Positions 35,713 through 49,100 of a stretch of DNA of 64,000 nt are shown here, one piece after another. Origin of the DNA: Alitta virens (taxonomy: Eukaryota; Annelida; Polychaeta; Phyllodocida; Nereididae); NCBI GenBank assembly GCA_932294295.1, contig OW028584.1, positions 11,230,407-11,294,406 of the forward strand, read 5' to 3'. Both the position numbers and the translations under genes were made by a program. The notes under the pieces were generated by a model. It made no database searches. It saw only the letters and a program-made list of their open reading frames with translations, and had not been told where the DNA came from. The stretch's first letter is position 1. Every line of letters begins with the position of its first letter.

Positions 35713-36978
35713 TATAGCATTAATTGAATTAAACATTATACACCTTTTTTTGAAAATATTTTTTTATGAAGTATTTCGTTGAAATATTAAAATTGTTATA
35801 TTAACCTATTACTACACTGATCGTATGTCAATGACTTTAAATACTGTACGCTCAACATTGGCTCAATTTGAATGAAAGATTTTGCAGAGTGCCTGTATTC
35901 TATATTATCACATGCAGCCTGTACCAGCTAACTAACCTACCTAGCGACTTTACATCTGTCAGTGGGTGCTGTTTTGCAACCTTCATTTTAAAAATATTTC
36001 ACAACTGTTCAACAGGGTAAAAACCATGAAATACAATAGCAAAAATTACATCAAAAGATCAAATTACACACATGCAATGAATTTTTCTGCAAAAGTCAAA
36101 TATCAAACACTGTTTCAAAAAAGGATGACCCAGGTAATTCTAATTCAAAGGCCATAACTTTGACCTATCTACATATTTTGGAAGGTCATAACCTTGACCT
36201 ACTTTTACAAAGTCACCCTTGCTGACCTAGATACACGAATGGGTCATCTCCTTGACAAAACACAAGTGCCCTGAGTGAAAATAAAACATCCACGCGTTCA
36301 AAAACTGCAATCCGTAAAATGAGTGAAATGGCAAAAATGAGCACACTAGACAGCACATCCTTATATAGGCGAAAATATGTGTGGCATTGTCCTACATATT
36401 TTAGCATGTAATAAGCATCGATTTGTGATTACTGATTTCAATAAGCAAGACACATGAACTCTGCAAGCCGCTAATTCCTACGATATAAAATCTAAGTATC
36501 TCTGACATTAAATATGAAGAGAAAACGTTTCTGTTAATGCTTCTTAATATATCCACTTGGAATGTATGTCTTCATTACTTCTTCATCAGTCTTGTTCCAT
36601 CGTATCTAAAGATCCTCGTCAGTTGATATTCCATCCATTTTATGACTTTTTTTAAGCACTTCGAGCTTGGACACACCATCACTCCTGACTAGAAGTCTGC
36701 AAGAATTTGATATATCATAAATGCGTTGGCACTAATACCATTTATGTGGACTGCTGATCACAATACTAGGAGCTGGCAGGAGAATCCCGGTGAAAACTTT
36801 ACATTTTAGACTCGATCTTGAAGTTGGCATAAGGAGCCTTGCAGAGTATATATGCAAAAGTTCCAAGTTCCTTTCACTTCTTTCACATTCTTTGATTTAT
36901 TTTACATTTTGCAGGAATACTGCTCTTACAGAGACGTCACCTCGAACAAGGAGTCAGCTTCCGTAGCATCTGTTGAAT

Positions 36979-37167
36979 CTAAAATTAAGACACATGAAGT
37001 CATTTATTCTTTGAGAATCAATATGGATTGATTTAATCAGCTGGGTGGCCTTCTGGTTAAGGCATCTGCAAATTCCATATTGGCTGAATTTTACCGATTG
37101 TGTAGAGGTCACCTATTTGTCCATATAAATATCATTTTAAAGTTAGAAGTAAAACAAAGGAACTCAC
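36979..37167 (-). other. Probable 3' UTR intron of the DGK gene
   Basis: Nineteen bases after the stop codon is a good donor (GATG|gtgagt at 37167), and tttttag-type acceptor sequence ends at 36979. The junction lies under 50 bases from the stop, so it would not be expected to trigger nonsense-mediated decay. Confidence 0.5.
37040..37085 (+). mobile_element. SINE tRNA-head fragment
   Basis: TGGCCTTCTGGTTAAGGCAT, then CTGCAAATTCCATATTGGC, match the head of the 27190-27478 SINE in opposite orientation. It lies within the 3' UTR intron of the kinase gene. Confidence 0.6.
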
Positions 37168-37186
37168 CATCAACATCGGCTATGGA

Positions 37187-40100
37187 TCATCTTTTGAAGA
37201 GATTGAATATTCCGTTCTTCTTCGAGGACGGCTGGGCCATCAACATGGGTACCTGATTTTTATGCGTTATGGAGATCTGCAAAGAGGAACAAAATAGTGA
37301 AAATACAACTTAAATCTTTACTGATGACATATATTACAGAGCCTGCCAATTTCTGATAAAATTCATTACCAAAAAATAAAGGCTCAATTCTAATCATATT
37401 GATTATTATCGTTTGTTATTCCTGTTAAGCGGAACGCTTCAACATGTCTAGAGTGTCCACCGTTATCTGGTTCATTTTTGGCGTACAGAAGCAGTCAAAT
37501 TTTTGTTGGCATTATAGTATTACGAACTGAGTATGCAACACTTCACCTCCTAGTGCTTGGCTAGAGAGCATCCCTCTTTAGCTCAATTGATAAAGCCATT
37601 AAAAAGGTTACCACACAAGAGCATCTAGGACGTTTACTTACAGTGCAGGGCGGCTGCATCCACGGCTCTCCGTCGATCTGCATCGGAAATCTTTGTCTTG
37701 TTCGGATGACCACTTGGCTACACTGCGCGAGTCGTCTTCCCGATGATCGGATTCCAGCCTTGATCTGTCCTGCGTGCATGGCACCTTCCAAGCCAACCAC
37801 TTCTATCATCTTATCACCGACATCTGCAAAACAGTTTCAGCATTAAGATAATGCATAAAATAATTCACATAATCGCAAACAGGATCTATTTTTTACAATA
37901 TATTCACAAATGAAATGAGATGGACCGAAATTTAAATTGCCTTAAAATTCGAAATTGAGGAAATTCCATTAAACAATTCACTAAATTTTACCTAAAATAA
38001 AACCTTATCGCCATATTTTGCATGTTATTAATTAAGTAAACATTTAACTTCCTACGATTCTTGTGCTGTGATGCTGGTTTATCAAGGCAAAACATTGCAC
38101 ATTATAGAAATACTTATTCTGAACTTGACTGCAATGACACACATTGGAAAGAATGTAAAGGTTTCAATAAAAGATTTAGTGCTCATATTCAATTATTTCT
38201 GCATTTTCCAATGCTTGATTTAAGAAGGTGGTGAAAGTGCCGTCACATGGGCCTCCGCAGAACCTGAACTCACCTAAATCTGGCACTCCATTATAAGGCA
38301 ATTATTAATTGGACAGAATTGGCTATGATTTCTGATTCTCAAAGTTCTTATACCTTGGATTGCAAATGACAGATCAATAGATGACATAGAAGATGAAGAG
38401 AATTCTCTTTCTTTTTCTTTCTTCGCTGCTTTTGCGGCTTTTTTCCGTTTCCTTTCACTCGGCTGTTCACCCCACAAGTTCGATCCTCCGTACATGCTCG
38501 GAATATTCAAGAGGGCAATACCCTCCAGTGAAGGGCCGTTGGCCAAGTCTAATGAGTAACCATCACACTGAGGAGGACACAAAAAGACAATTTAATTACA
38601 TTACCAGAAGGAATTCATTATGGACTCCATTTAGAATGAAACTTAGACATGGATTGTATTTTCATAAACTTAATTTCTCTTTACCAATAAACGGAACTCA
38701 TAAAAATACTTTTATTGCTAATTAATGTTAAAAACTGAAGGAACGAATGACATGAAATTGTTACATCATCCAACATTTTGAAGATGCTAAACAGTCTGTA
38801 CGTATACTAACTTTTTGTGGAAACTATGAGTGAAAAACCTATACATAACATTTTGATAATTATGATTAAATCAAACTAATCACTCACCATAATATCAATA
38901 TTTTCATGAAGATTTTTGCAGGTAGCAGACAATGTTTCCGAAGTGCCGAACTCAAAATACCAGAGTTTATTTTTCATGCGGCTGTTGAATTTTTCAGGAT
39001 GTCTCTCCCTCATCACATGGAATCTATGAGCGATGGATGCGTCCTGAAAAATTAAATTTGTAAATTTAACAAATATAACTTAGCGTGCTGAGATTGACTG
39101 TTCAAAAGCAATAAAGAAATTTATTCAATGACACTTATTAAATATTTAGCGTCTCGGATCCACCAATATGATGAGAAATGCCAACAGGAAATAAAATGAC
39201 AAGTCACAATGTTATTTCACATGAAATGTTATTTTATTCATCAATTTTTTATCTTAAGATCATATAAGAGTGGCCTTATGGCAAACCCAAATACAATACA
39301 GACACATTAACGATTGATTTAAATACTGAAAAGCTTGAATCCAATAAGTGACTATATTATTATTCACAGTCAAGTACCTACAAATGTAAACTCTGGAAGT
39401 TCATATTATTGATACTTCAAAACACAAATAATACAATAGGAAACTTGACTTTTTTAAGCCAAGGTTCAAGGGTAATTAAAATACACTCACAACTCCTATA
39501 GAGAAATAATTGTTGATGATATTGACAGGTATCGGATCTCCCTGTTCCTCGTCACTGTTTTCCGGAGTGCTGAACTCAATTTGCCAGCGATCCATCATCA
39601 CAACCTGACTGTGCGACACTTTATGGAGAATTTTGTGTAAACTCTCTCCTTCATAACCTGCAAGATTCAAATCAAAGGTTTTTATAAATCCCGTCTTGAA
39701 AGAAAAAGCTCTACAGGAATCGATTGCAGAAACAATAAAAGTGTATGTTTACAAGCTTCAGTTTTAATACAATTGTGGTCAGCGAATTTTGCATTCGCTT
39801 TGTACTATTGATTCTGTAGCAGCCCCTGCACAGACCACTCTGTGAAAAAATTGTTACGAAAGTTGAGTTTAAAATAAATAGAAGATTTTCAGTCTGTTGA
39901 TTTATGGTCTGATCACAAAGTTGCTGTCCGCACAAACTTCGCTGACAGCGACTGTATAAGCATGAGCTCATCGAGCCAGAGCTACAATGCATTGGTGATA
40001 CAAAATATTACCTATTGCAAATTTCAACATTTATAAAATACACTCAGACATATGTCAACTTTATCAACCATGACATGGGCCAGAAATCAGTAGTGTATTT

Positions 40101-43100
40101 GGGAAGAGAATGAGTAGGGACAATATTATTAGAGGTGGTATTTTATTTCAGGTTTTATACAAGATCATTGATCTGCAAAACCTTGAAATTTTCCAATACA
40201 TAATTAAGCCAGGGTGAAATAATTAATTATACATCATCGAAAACACGAGCAAGGAGCCAGATTAGGCCATTAGAATATATAAGCATGACAAAATTACATA
40301 AAGGAATTAGTTGCATATACTGTATCAAAACAAGTTGTATATTTTTGCAACAGTTTTTTATTCCAGTCATTCAACTTGCAGCTTAGGCAAAGCACTCACC
40401 CCCTCCCCATCGCAAGCATCTCGCCAAATCATTTCCTGTTCCGAGTGGAAGGACTGACACGGGAGGTCGATTCACAAAGTTAACTTTGTCTGAAATACAG
40501 AAATAACACAATATTTGTGATGGTATCAATACAGCAATGTTTGCCATCACCATTTGTTTGAAAATTCCAGTCATGGCGAAAGCAATATTACTATAATATT
40601 ACATTTATATTGTACATTTGTATATATTATAGGAGATGATTGTTTTTTAATTATCGTACTATTTAGTGACTCAGTTCAATGTGTATTTATGTGTAGAAAC
40701 ATTACAATACTTTAGAGACTATACATACATAGCTCTTTAACAATCAGTATTATTTTAACACGTGATTTTTACATTATGGTGCTTTTTAAAATATTCATTA
40801 TATTGTGTATATATATTATAACTTCATGTTGTATAATTCTTGCATTGCTTTCTTTAGTTTTCTTTCTGTTATTCTATTGTACATACTTGATGTTTTTGAT
40901 GTTTTAACTTGATGCATGTATCTTTTTGCTATGAATTTGTCAATAAAAGTTTATATATATACTATAGGAACAGTATTATCTGCATTTCCCTTTAATAGGG
41001 CTGGTCAGTTCTCGTGTGACCTTTGTACCCGGAAATACCAGTACATCACCAAGCTGCTCGCAGCGCCTCTCTCCTACCGTCATTTAAAAGTGCACCCCCG
41101 CCTTGCACTCCCCCTTGTGAGCAAGTTGGTACATTACATGACGTCACCATCACACAATACTAGATGACGTCATCAATAATTGGACTGTGGTGACGTCATG
41201 TATTGTACTGGTAATTCTTGGTACAAGGTCACACGAGAACTGAGAACTGTAATATAATTCACATGAGAACTGTAATGTAATTCACATGAGAACTGTAATG
41301 TAATTCACATGAGAACTGTAATATAATTCCTCTTATGGCATCGCTTTTACTTGAGCAACAGACTCAGTTCGTGGTCACCAGCACCAAATTAAGAGACTTG
41401 TGACAATAACATTTAGCTATCGTGACACCTAATATATCTGTGACAATGCCAATGTATCTGTGATAATGACATATGAATTACTATAGTGATGGCCATTTTA
41501 TCATATGGAGTTCGGAGCAGCACAAAAATGGACAGAAATGTTGTTACTAATTAGTCAAACCCCAATTTTCTAACCCACACAAACCTCTGTCAGTTACAAT
41601 TAACTTCATGTTTCCTATCTTCAGAATAATTTTTTGCCATCTTCTCATCATTATGGACATTTTTCAAGTGGACATTTATTTTAAATCAAACTATAGATGT
41701 ATCTTTGACAACCAAATAAAATTGTGATAATACCTGAAGCTTCTAACAACCACCCCACTGTGCCATCTCCGCCACACACTAACACCCGGAAGTTTGGCAT
41801 GTCTTTGAAGAATTGTAATCTGTAAAAGACAATAATAAATCAGAGAAAATTGAATAAGTATTGAGGCATGTAATAACTTAAGATTATGGCACAGTTAACA
41901 ACTTTCAAACTTGACACACCTAGTAATTTATCTTTAATATAACAGACAAGACCATATGGCAATGTACCTTATTAAGAAGACAACGTAAAAAAATATTCAT
42001 CGATCAAAATTCTACTGGGCCTATTTTTTCATTGGTTCTGATACTTGTGTAACAGTGCAACACGAACAGTTCTTACGATTAATATATTGCTGCGAAGTAA
42101 ATTTCAACAGTTTCTGTCACCAACTTACCCTGGCATCGGACCTCCTTTCATCAAATTGAACACTTGACGAGGATTTAGTAAGTATTGTAACTTCCGCAAA
42201 ATTCTGAAAATTCACAGAAATAAAAGAAGCATTATTTAACTAATAACACAACGGATTAATGCTCTTGGTTCAAACTCTTTTTTGAGGGTAAATGTTTCCC
42301 TGCTGAGTCAAGTTTCAATACTGAAATAACCAAATTCCAAGTTGCACTGCCCTGGTCCAGGAATTGTTGTACTCTTGTGAATCTGCATTTCCAATTAAAT
42401 CGGCCGTATTATTTTACACTTGACTGAATATAATGAACAAATGAAGAAATTCAAGAGTTCAAAAAAATAGGACATCTTGGACTCGAATTAGCATTGCATA
42501 ACACGCTAAGGCAACATAGCCAATATATGTCAGTGTGGCTATCACAAAGCAACACTAGCCCATATAGAGTGTTACTGTATAAAATTTCATTAGGGTAAGT
42601 GCATTAGTGTTAGAGTTCAGTTCTAGAAACGAAAGTGTGTGTTAGAGTTTTGCTCTGGAAATGAAAGTGTAACGCCCGCCCTCCTGCCCGTCGGACGAAG
42701 ACATAACAATTTTAATGATGCCTGTGTGCTATGTGGGATTAGGGTTTAGCTGCAGTGCAGCCTATTTTTTATAAATTAGTATTGCCTTAGTGCTACAGGT
42801 CTGAAGCTCGATCAGCTGCCAGATGTGATGATGAGATGACAAGTTTGGAGTCTACATCATGCTACAAATCTCTATTTACATTGCCAAGTCTAGACACTGA
42901 GGGATAATGCCCCTAAGATGTGTCATGCCATTGACATCAAGCCAAGATGTAGCTCACAAAGAGTGCAAGAGTCAGGAATTGAACCTGGAACTTCAACGGA
43001 GGTCACCAGGGCCATAACCACAAGACCACTCGGCTCCAGAATTAGCTTTAGTGTTCATTTAACAATCCCTGCAAGTAAATTTGAGAGCTTTTGGCAAAAT

Positions 43101-46100
43101 TCTAAGTCCATAGAAAAGCTAGTGCATATTATAAATGATATAATATAAAATAAGTATCACTAAATTGGGATAATGAGACATTATGAAACTCATAAGTATA
43201 CATATCATTTTCCCATGCTTTAATAGAGTCTTTTCACTCACAGACTCCGGTCTCAATGAGTTAGTAGCCGTCATCACCAAACAATTGAGACCGGTGTCTG
43301 TTTTCACTGAGGAGCCCTGAAGTCAGCAAGACATCAGTACTTTCTCTCCTCTTATTACTCATTTTACTTTTCAGACATAGAAATTAATCACTGATATATT
43401 CAATGAATATACTTTTCCAAGGGAAATTAACGAAAATAAATTGAATGATAAGATGTCAAATATACATTAAAATGCAATAAAGTAATATTCATATAAAATT
43501 TCCACTCAATTTTTGGTCATATCTTCTCATAAGAGGCTTGCAGCAGTGCAAAAGTGAGAAAAATCATATAAACAAAATTAATGCCAATTTTTTATGTTAT
43601 AATAACACCTCCCATTGATAAATGACATTCAGTTTTCTATGTTTTTAATAGTAATTCATGCTGTTTCTCAAGCAGTCTCATTTGGAATCAAACTATGCAT
43701 TTGTGACATCACAATGGCCATTGTTCTGATGATGTCAAAAGGTAATCCACTTAGAGGTCGACTCAGTTCACCACTTCTGTTGTTGATCAAAATATGTGAT
43801 TCTGTCCATATCACAGCAATATGATAACTACACAAAAAGTACAAAAAGACTAATCTGTAGATACATGAATGAATATACATGATTATATTGCGACTTAGTC
43901 ACTTGATCAAAAGTTGGCTCTGCAGGTCTATGTTAGTGCCCCCTCTATGAATGTGATCATGTGATCAACAGTCGGCCATGATGATGACAAAATGGAAAAA
44001 TAGGAAAAATTTAAAAAAAGGTTCTGTGTGATAAAAGATTTTGTTATGACAGCCTACCTATGTTTTAAAATGTTCAAATGCATGTGCCTCAAGTTATTGG
44101 CAAAAGCTGGCTATAATACATTAATATTGAATATTACTAAAAATACTGCTGTTAGGATGCACTTTGCTTCAGCCAATCACAGTCAAAGACGGGAACTTTT
44201 AAGCCAATAGAATTGCAGTTTGAAAATATCCAGAAACTTCCGTGAAAATCCACTATTTTTTGCTTTGAATGATTCCTGCAACTTTTATTATGAGGTTGTT
44301 GTCCGAAGCAAGAGTGGCATTTTACGAGTCTATATGTCCTTGAGAGTACGTAACTTTAACAAATATGTCCAATGGTAATTTCTTTCTGTATTTTCCGTTA
44401 TTGGATGGTGTAAAAGCAAGTACCCGGTACATAACAATATCACCCCATCTTACCTCGTTCCTTGCTTGCCGCCCGATTTTGGATTGACGAAAACGAGGAG
44501 CGGACAACTGCCACTTGGTGTGGTTATCTGGAATGAGCTCTGGCCCTGTAGTCATGGCAACAGCAGCAGCAGCAGCAACAGCAGCAGGAGCAAGATGATG
44601 AGCAGCAGAACGGGGAACGATGCGGGACAGAAAGAGAGGGAGAGAAGCAAGGTTAAAAGTTAGTCTATCATTCTAAGCACGCCACCACCGCTTTGATGTA
44701 ACGTGTTAGAAGCGATCAAATCTTAATAAAGACAAACTTACTATCTGGGAAACTTCAGTTTTGATAAATGGTGACTGTGAATTAAACTAAAATTGCTGTA
44801 CATTGTGGGGGAGATGGAGGCCATTTGGGACATGGGGTACATTGGGACAATGGGACACCTGCAATATGGAAATTAGGAAATCCAAGGATGGTCTCATTCT
44901 GAGCAGGGGTTCCCTACTCCAGAATAAGGCTACCCTTAGATTTCCCAATTTCTATTATTGAAATATAGCAGGTATTCCATGTCCCAAAGGGGCCCCCCCC
45001 CCCATCTCCCATTAAGGTGAACCCAACAACAAGACCAAGATCAAATAACCCTGGAATGATCTTAATTGTTAAGTGTAAAGTGGTCTTATAGCAGGTTAAC
45101 AAATAATTACAGCTGTCTTATAGTGGTGGAAACTGTATTAAGTGCAGTAAACCTTTAGTAAAAATTTGGCCAAATTAGTTGTTTAAAAAATATTTTTTTT
45201 GGTTTTCTTTTGTAAAATATTAAAGGAGCATAGAGTAAGATGCAGACTAAAACTGAAGTTCCCAGTATAAAATAATTTTAAAATTAGTCACGCGAGTTTT
45301 TAAAATTATTACAACTACCATTATTAAACTTAAAATGTCAGAAACCAACCGATCTACCCCAGTCGTGGTTTTGACATCAATTATAATTGTGCGTCATTGA
45401 GGTCACATACTATGATCACCCAATATGTTGCTTAATATATAATGCCTGTATTTTGGTGTAGCTTAATTAAATTGTTGTTGAAAGAGTGACATTGTAAATC
45501 CTTAATTTTGTGCAATTATGTAGAGATGATCTGCTGCTTTGCTGCCTGGAAAAACTTTTATTTATTTACCAAAATTAATATTCCCAGCCTCTAATTAATT
45601 ATTAGTTGTCCAGAGGTTCTTATTTCAACAGGATTTGTTCACTTATCAGCTAATCTTGCCACTGAGGAGATTCTAAAAACATTTAACTGTTATCCAATAC
45701 AGCGTACATAAAAAACTGCTGATAATGCAAAAATTTTAATTAAATAATTTGGTAATGGACAATGGCGATCTTATTGAGGAATGAAATCTAGTATCTCCGG
45801 CAGTCAAGCCTAATGTAAAAACATAGCTTATTAATAACTAACTGGTCTCATAGCAGCTTACCAATAATTAATTTGTTTATCTGCCGAAATATTCTCAAAT
45901 GAGGCAGGGGATAACTTTAACTTAACATGAATTGACGATACCCCTGTAGTTTTATTCGATGCTAATTAAATTTGCAAAAAATTACATAATATTCTCAGAT
46001 AAATGTGTCCCAAAAAGCCTTAGAGTGGTAAAACACACTTCACTAAGGAACTTATACATTCAGGGTGTCGTACAACGTTAGTGCACTCTAACAGAGTCGG

Positions 46101-49100
46101 GCAATTATATCTGGGTTTTATTTAGTTGAAATTGACACCAGAGTGTTAACTGTGTTTAGGCTCTTGTGGGGACAAAAGCAACATCGAATCATACACTGTG
46201 ATATGAAATATATAATGTACATATTGTGTATATAGTCTTCTTGCAACTGTACATAATCTGAGGATTAATACCAGATCAAAGGACATGGATTGGTAGCCGT
46301 TCCGCTGCGGAATCTAACTCAACAATGTTGGGCGAATAATACAGTGGGAACTGCACATTCAAAGGGTGCAGCCTATTTTACGTCTCCCAGCTTATAAACC
46401 AGGGCATATTGCATGGCAGTTAATTAAATAATGTATATATTCTTCTTGCAATTGTACTTAATCTAAAGATAAATACTGAGGCCACGGGACACCGACCGGT
46501 AGCTGTCCGATTGCAAGACATTAGCTACACAATAAAGTGGCCTGGATATTCCAAGGGGTACTGCAAATTGAAACAACACAGCCTACTTTATCTCTCCCAG
46601 CTTATTAACCATGGCATATTGCATGGCAGGTAATTAATGTTTTGTTTGGTATCATTGTGACTTTATTGTGTACTTCATATCCTTTCTGCGCTTAATTACT
46701 TACAGCAGTTTTCGAGGAGGCATCACTGACTGGACCATCAGAACACCATTTAAAAACAGTTAAAAAGTTGAAACCACGACATAAACATTGCCTTATCTAG
46801 TTTTGATCTGTCTCAAATGATGTTCTGAAGAAACGATGAGCGATGCCCCCTCGAAAACTGCTGTATGTTTATATGTATGCACACAGAAAGCTGAGTCAGT
46901 AAACTATAATAAAGTGAACCCAGGGGTGCCTAAGAAGCAGGTTCTGCCTGACATTTAAATCTTGTTGTTTGTTGTCTTGAGGTTTATGATGCTGTTTAAA
47001 ATGAAATTCTATTATGTTTCTGATATAACTCTGATTTTACTAGTACTGCTGCCTATATACTGACCTGCAAGGGACTGTCGGCCGATAAATTCTCTAACGA
47101 GGAATTCGACTGAGCCATTTCTTTCTTTCCTTCTCCTCTTTTGCGTTCCTGAAAAAGGAAAAACCATGAATCATCAACAATCATTCCGACCAGAAAGGAT
47201 ACCAAGTTCATAAGTGAAGCCCTCAATCACATAGTTAGTTTCATTAAAAAAAAAATTGAAACTATCATAGCTGGCTACTCAAAACCGGATCTTAAAAGTA
47301 CATAGTTATGATATATTATATTATTTTCTTACATTTACCAAGGTTTATATTTATCTGGTGATAGATATAAGCCTATCATTAGCTATAAAAGTGGACAGAA
47401 GCAGCTGGCTTTAGCATGTTTAGATCACAGTCAGGCACAGGTCGCTACAGACAGCTAGAGTCAACCGTATTTTATGAAACTGACTGTAAGCTTGCTATTA
47501 TCATATTACTAATTTCTGTCCAATGCCCCACCGAAACTAGTTGATTGACAATTTGACGCAATATTAAAAGTGCTCCTATGTATATATTCATATCCTCCAG
47601 ATGGCGTCAACATTCAATAAAATCTTTAGAGATGTGCGATTTACATTGTATCTATTCATTGCTTTATGAAATTTTTTCGACAGAACAACCCATTTTTCTG
47701 CCAATGTTAATCATATATATAGGCTATATCAATCTTAACATATAATACTATTTACTATACCCACTCACTACACCTGGAATGATGCTTACAATGCCTAAAT
47801 ATTTGAGTCTTGATTGTGATGTTCTACGTACTGAGATTAGATTGATTTAAATTTGGACTGGTCAATAAAGAGGCAGCCTATTAAACGGTGAGCTTTCAAA
47901 GTTTCAGCAACATACAACACATCATGTGACTTTGTTAATTACCAGAACTGCAGGACATATGGCGGTAGGTGGCAAAATGTGTTCCCTGAAAGGTCCGAGG
48001 TCACACTCAGTCTTGACCTGTGAAACACAACGATTGTGCAGCTGGAAAAAAACAAACAAATATATCTTTTTAAAAACTCACATTACAAAACTGATTATAG
48101 ATGGAAAAGGAAGTTTGTCATCTAAAATACAGAACTTAACTGCACCCTTGAAAAGACATCCAAAATTGGCAAAAAACAATTGCAAAAAAAAAAAAAAAAT
48201 TATTATCATAAGTCTGATATAGACTTATCTGGCACCGTGCTCAAAACATCTGTGTCAGTGTGTTCAATGTGTAATATATCAGTATGCAACTCAGTACCAA
48301 TAAATATCAATGCTAATTATGGTTTTATGCTTCCACAACTACTCGAAGTTTTCTTCAATGCTAATTTATTAGGACAAATTATTGATGACAATCCCATAAT
48401 ACAAATAAATACAGTGTATTTATTTTCACTGCCATCAGTTAAAACACCAGCACAGGTATATCTCTCATTAAGCAGCAAAAATTAAAACAATAACAATACA
48501 AATGTGTATACAGTACAAAATAAAGAACAATGTAATTTTTTTTTGTGTGAAATAGATCTATATATTACAGATAGCGATATATGACTCTCATTACCTCACT
48601 ATTGTTTCGCAATTGGGACCATGGATGTGTAGATAATCTATTGATAATGTATATCTTTAACTTTTATACCATGTATATATATATTGAATATATATAGGAA
48701 TAGTGAGTAGAAGTAGAGTTAATACATGCTTTTATCTGTTATCTTGACAAAAGTATCATGTATGATATTACTGTGTCAATAAGGCACATATGTATAAATT
48801 CTTCATCAACACTTACAGTTAATTGGCACCATCGACAGTGCAGTCCAGTGACTCCATTGTACGATTTTATGGATTTTTTGCATTTGTCACATTTGCCGGG
48901 GCAGTTTCCTTCCACCCAATGATGATTCATCGCCTGAAAATAATTCTCAAATGATTCTGGCTTCATAAAACAAATCTTAAATCAAATACATTCAGGTTAA
49001 GTTTTCTGAAATGGCCCTAAAGTACTCTAAAGTGCGTCCACTTTCTGTTGATTTCATAATACCCACGCTGAAGCAATCACAAATTGAGACTTTATCCAAA

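Larger units (their letters stand above)
27700..36978 (-). other. Gene-free, repeat-poor interval downstream of the kinase; possible long 3' UTR
   Basis: About 9.3 kb with no recognisable coding exon on either strand and, apart from a SINE fragment (28905-28988) and short simple repeats, few mobile-element traces compared with the rest of the window. It begins next to a 3' UTR acceptor (36980-36979). It holds a TATGACG heptamer array (35657-35712). Frames such as 33106-33513 are AT-rich and match no family. Confidence 0.35.
38354..44545 (-). other. DGK exons: catalytic and accessory domains
   Basis: The kinase core starts [15 protein letters not shown] (44454-44545). The nucleotide-binding GGDGTVGW is in 41734-41819, [14 protein letters not shown] in 40400-40489 and [18 protein letters not shown] across 39491-39657/38888-39043. 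The accessory domain includes [14 protein letters not shown] (38354-38567), followed by a Lys/Ala/Glu-rich insert ([17 protein letters not shown]) and then a Ser-rich stretch. Confidence 0.93.
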
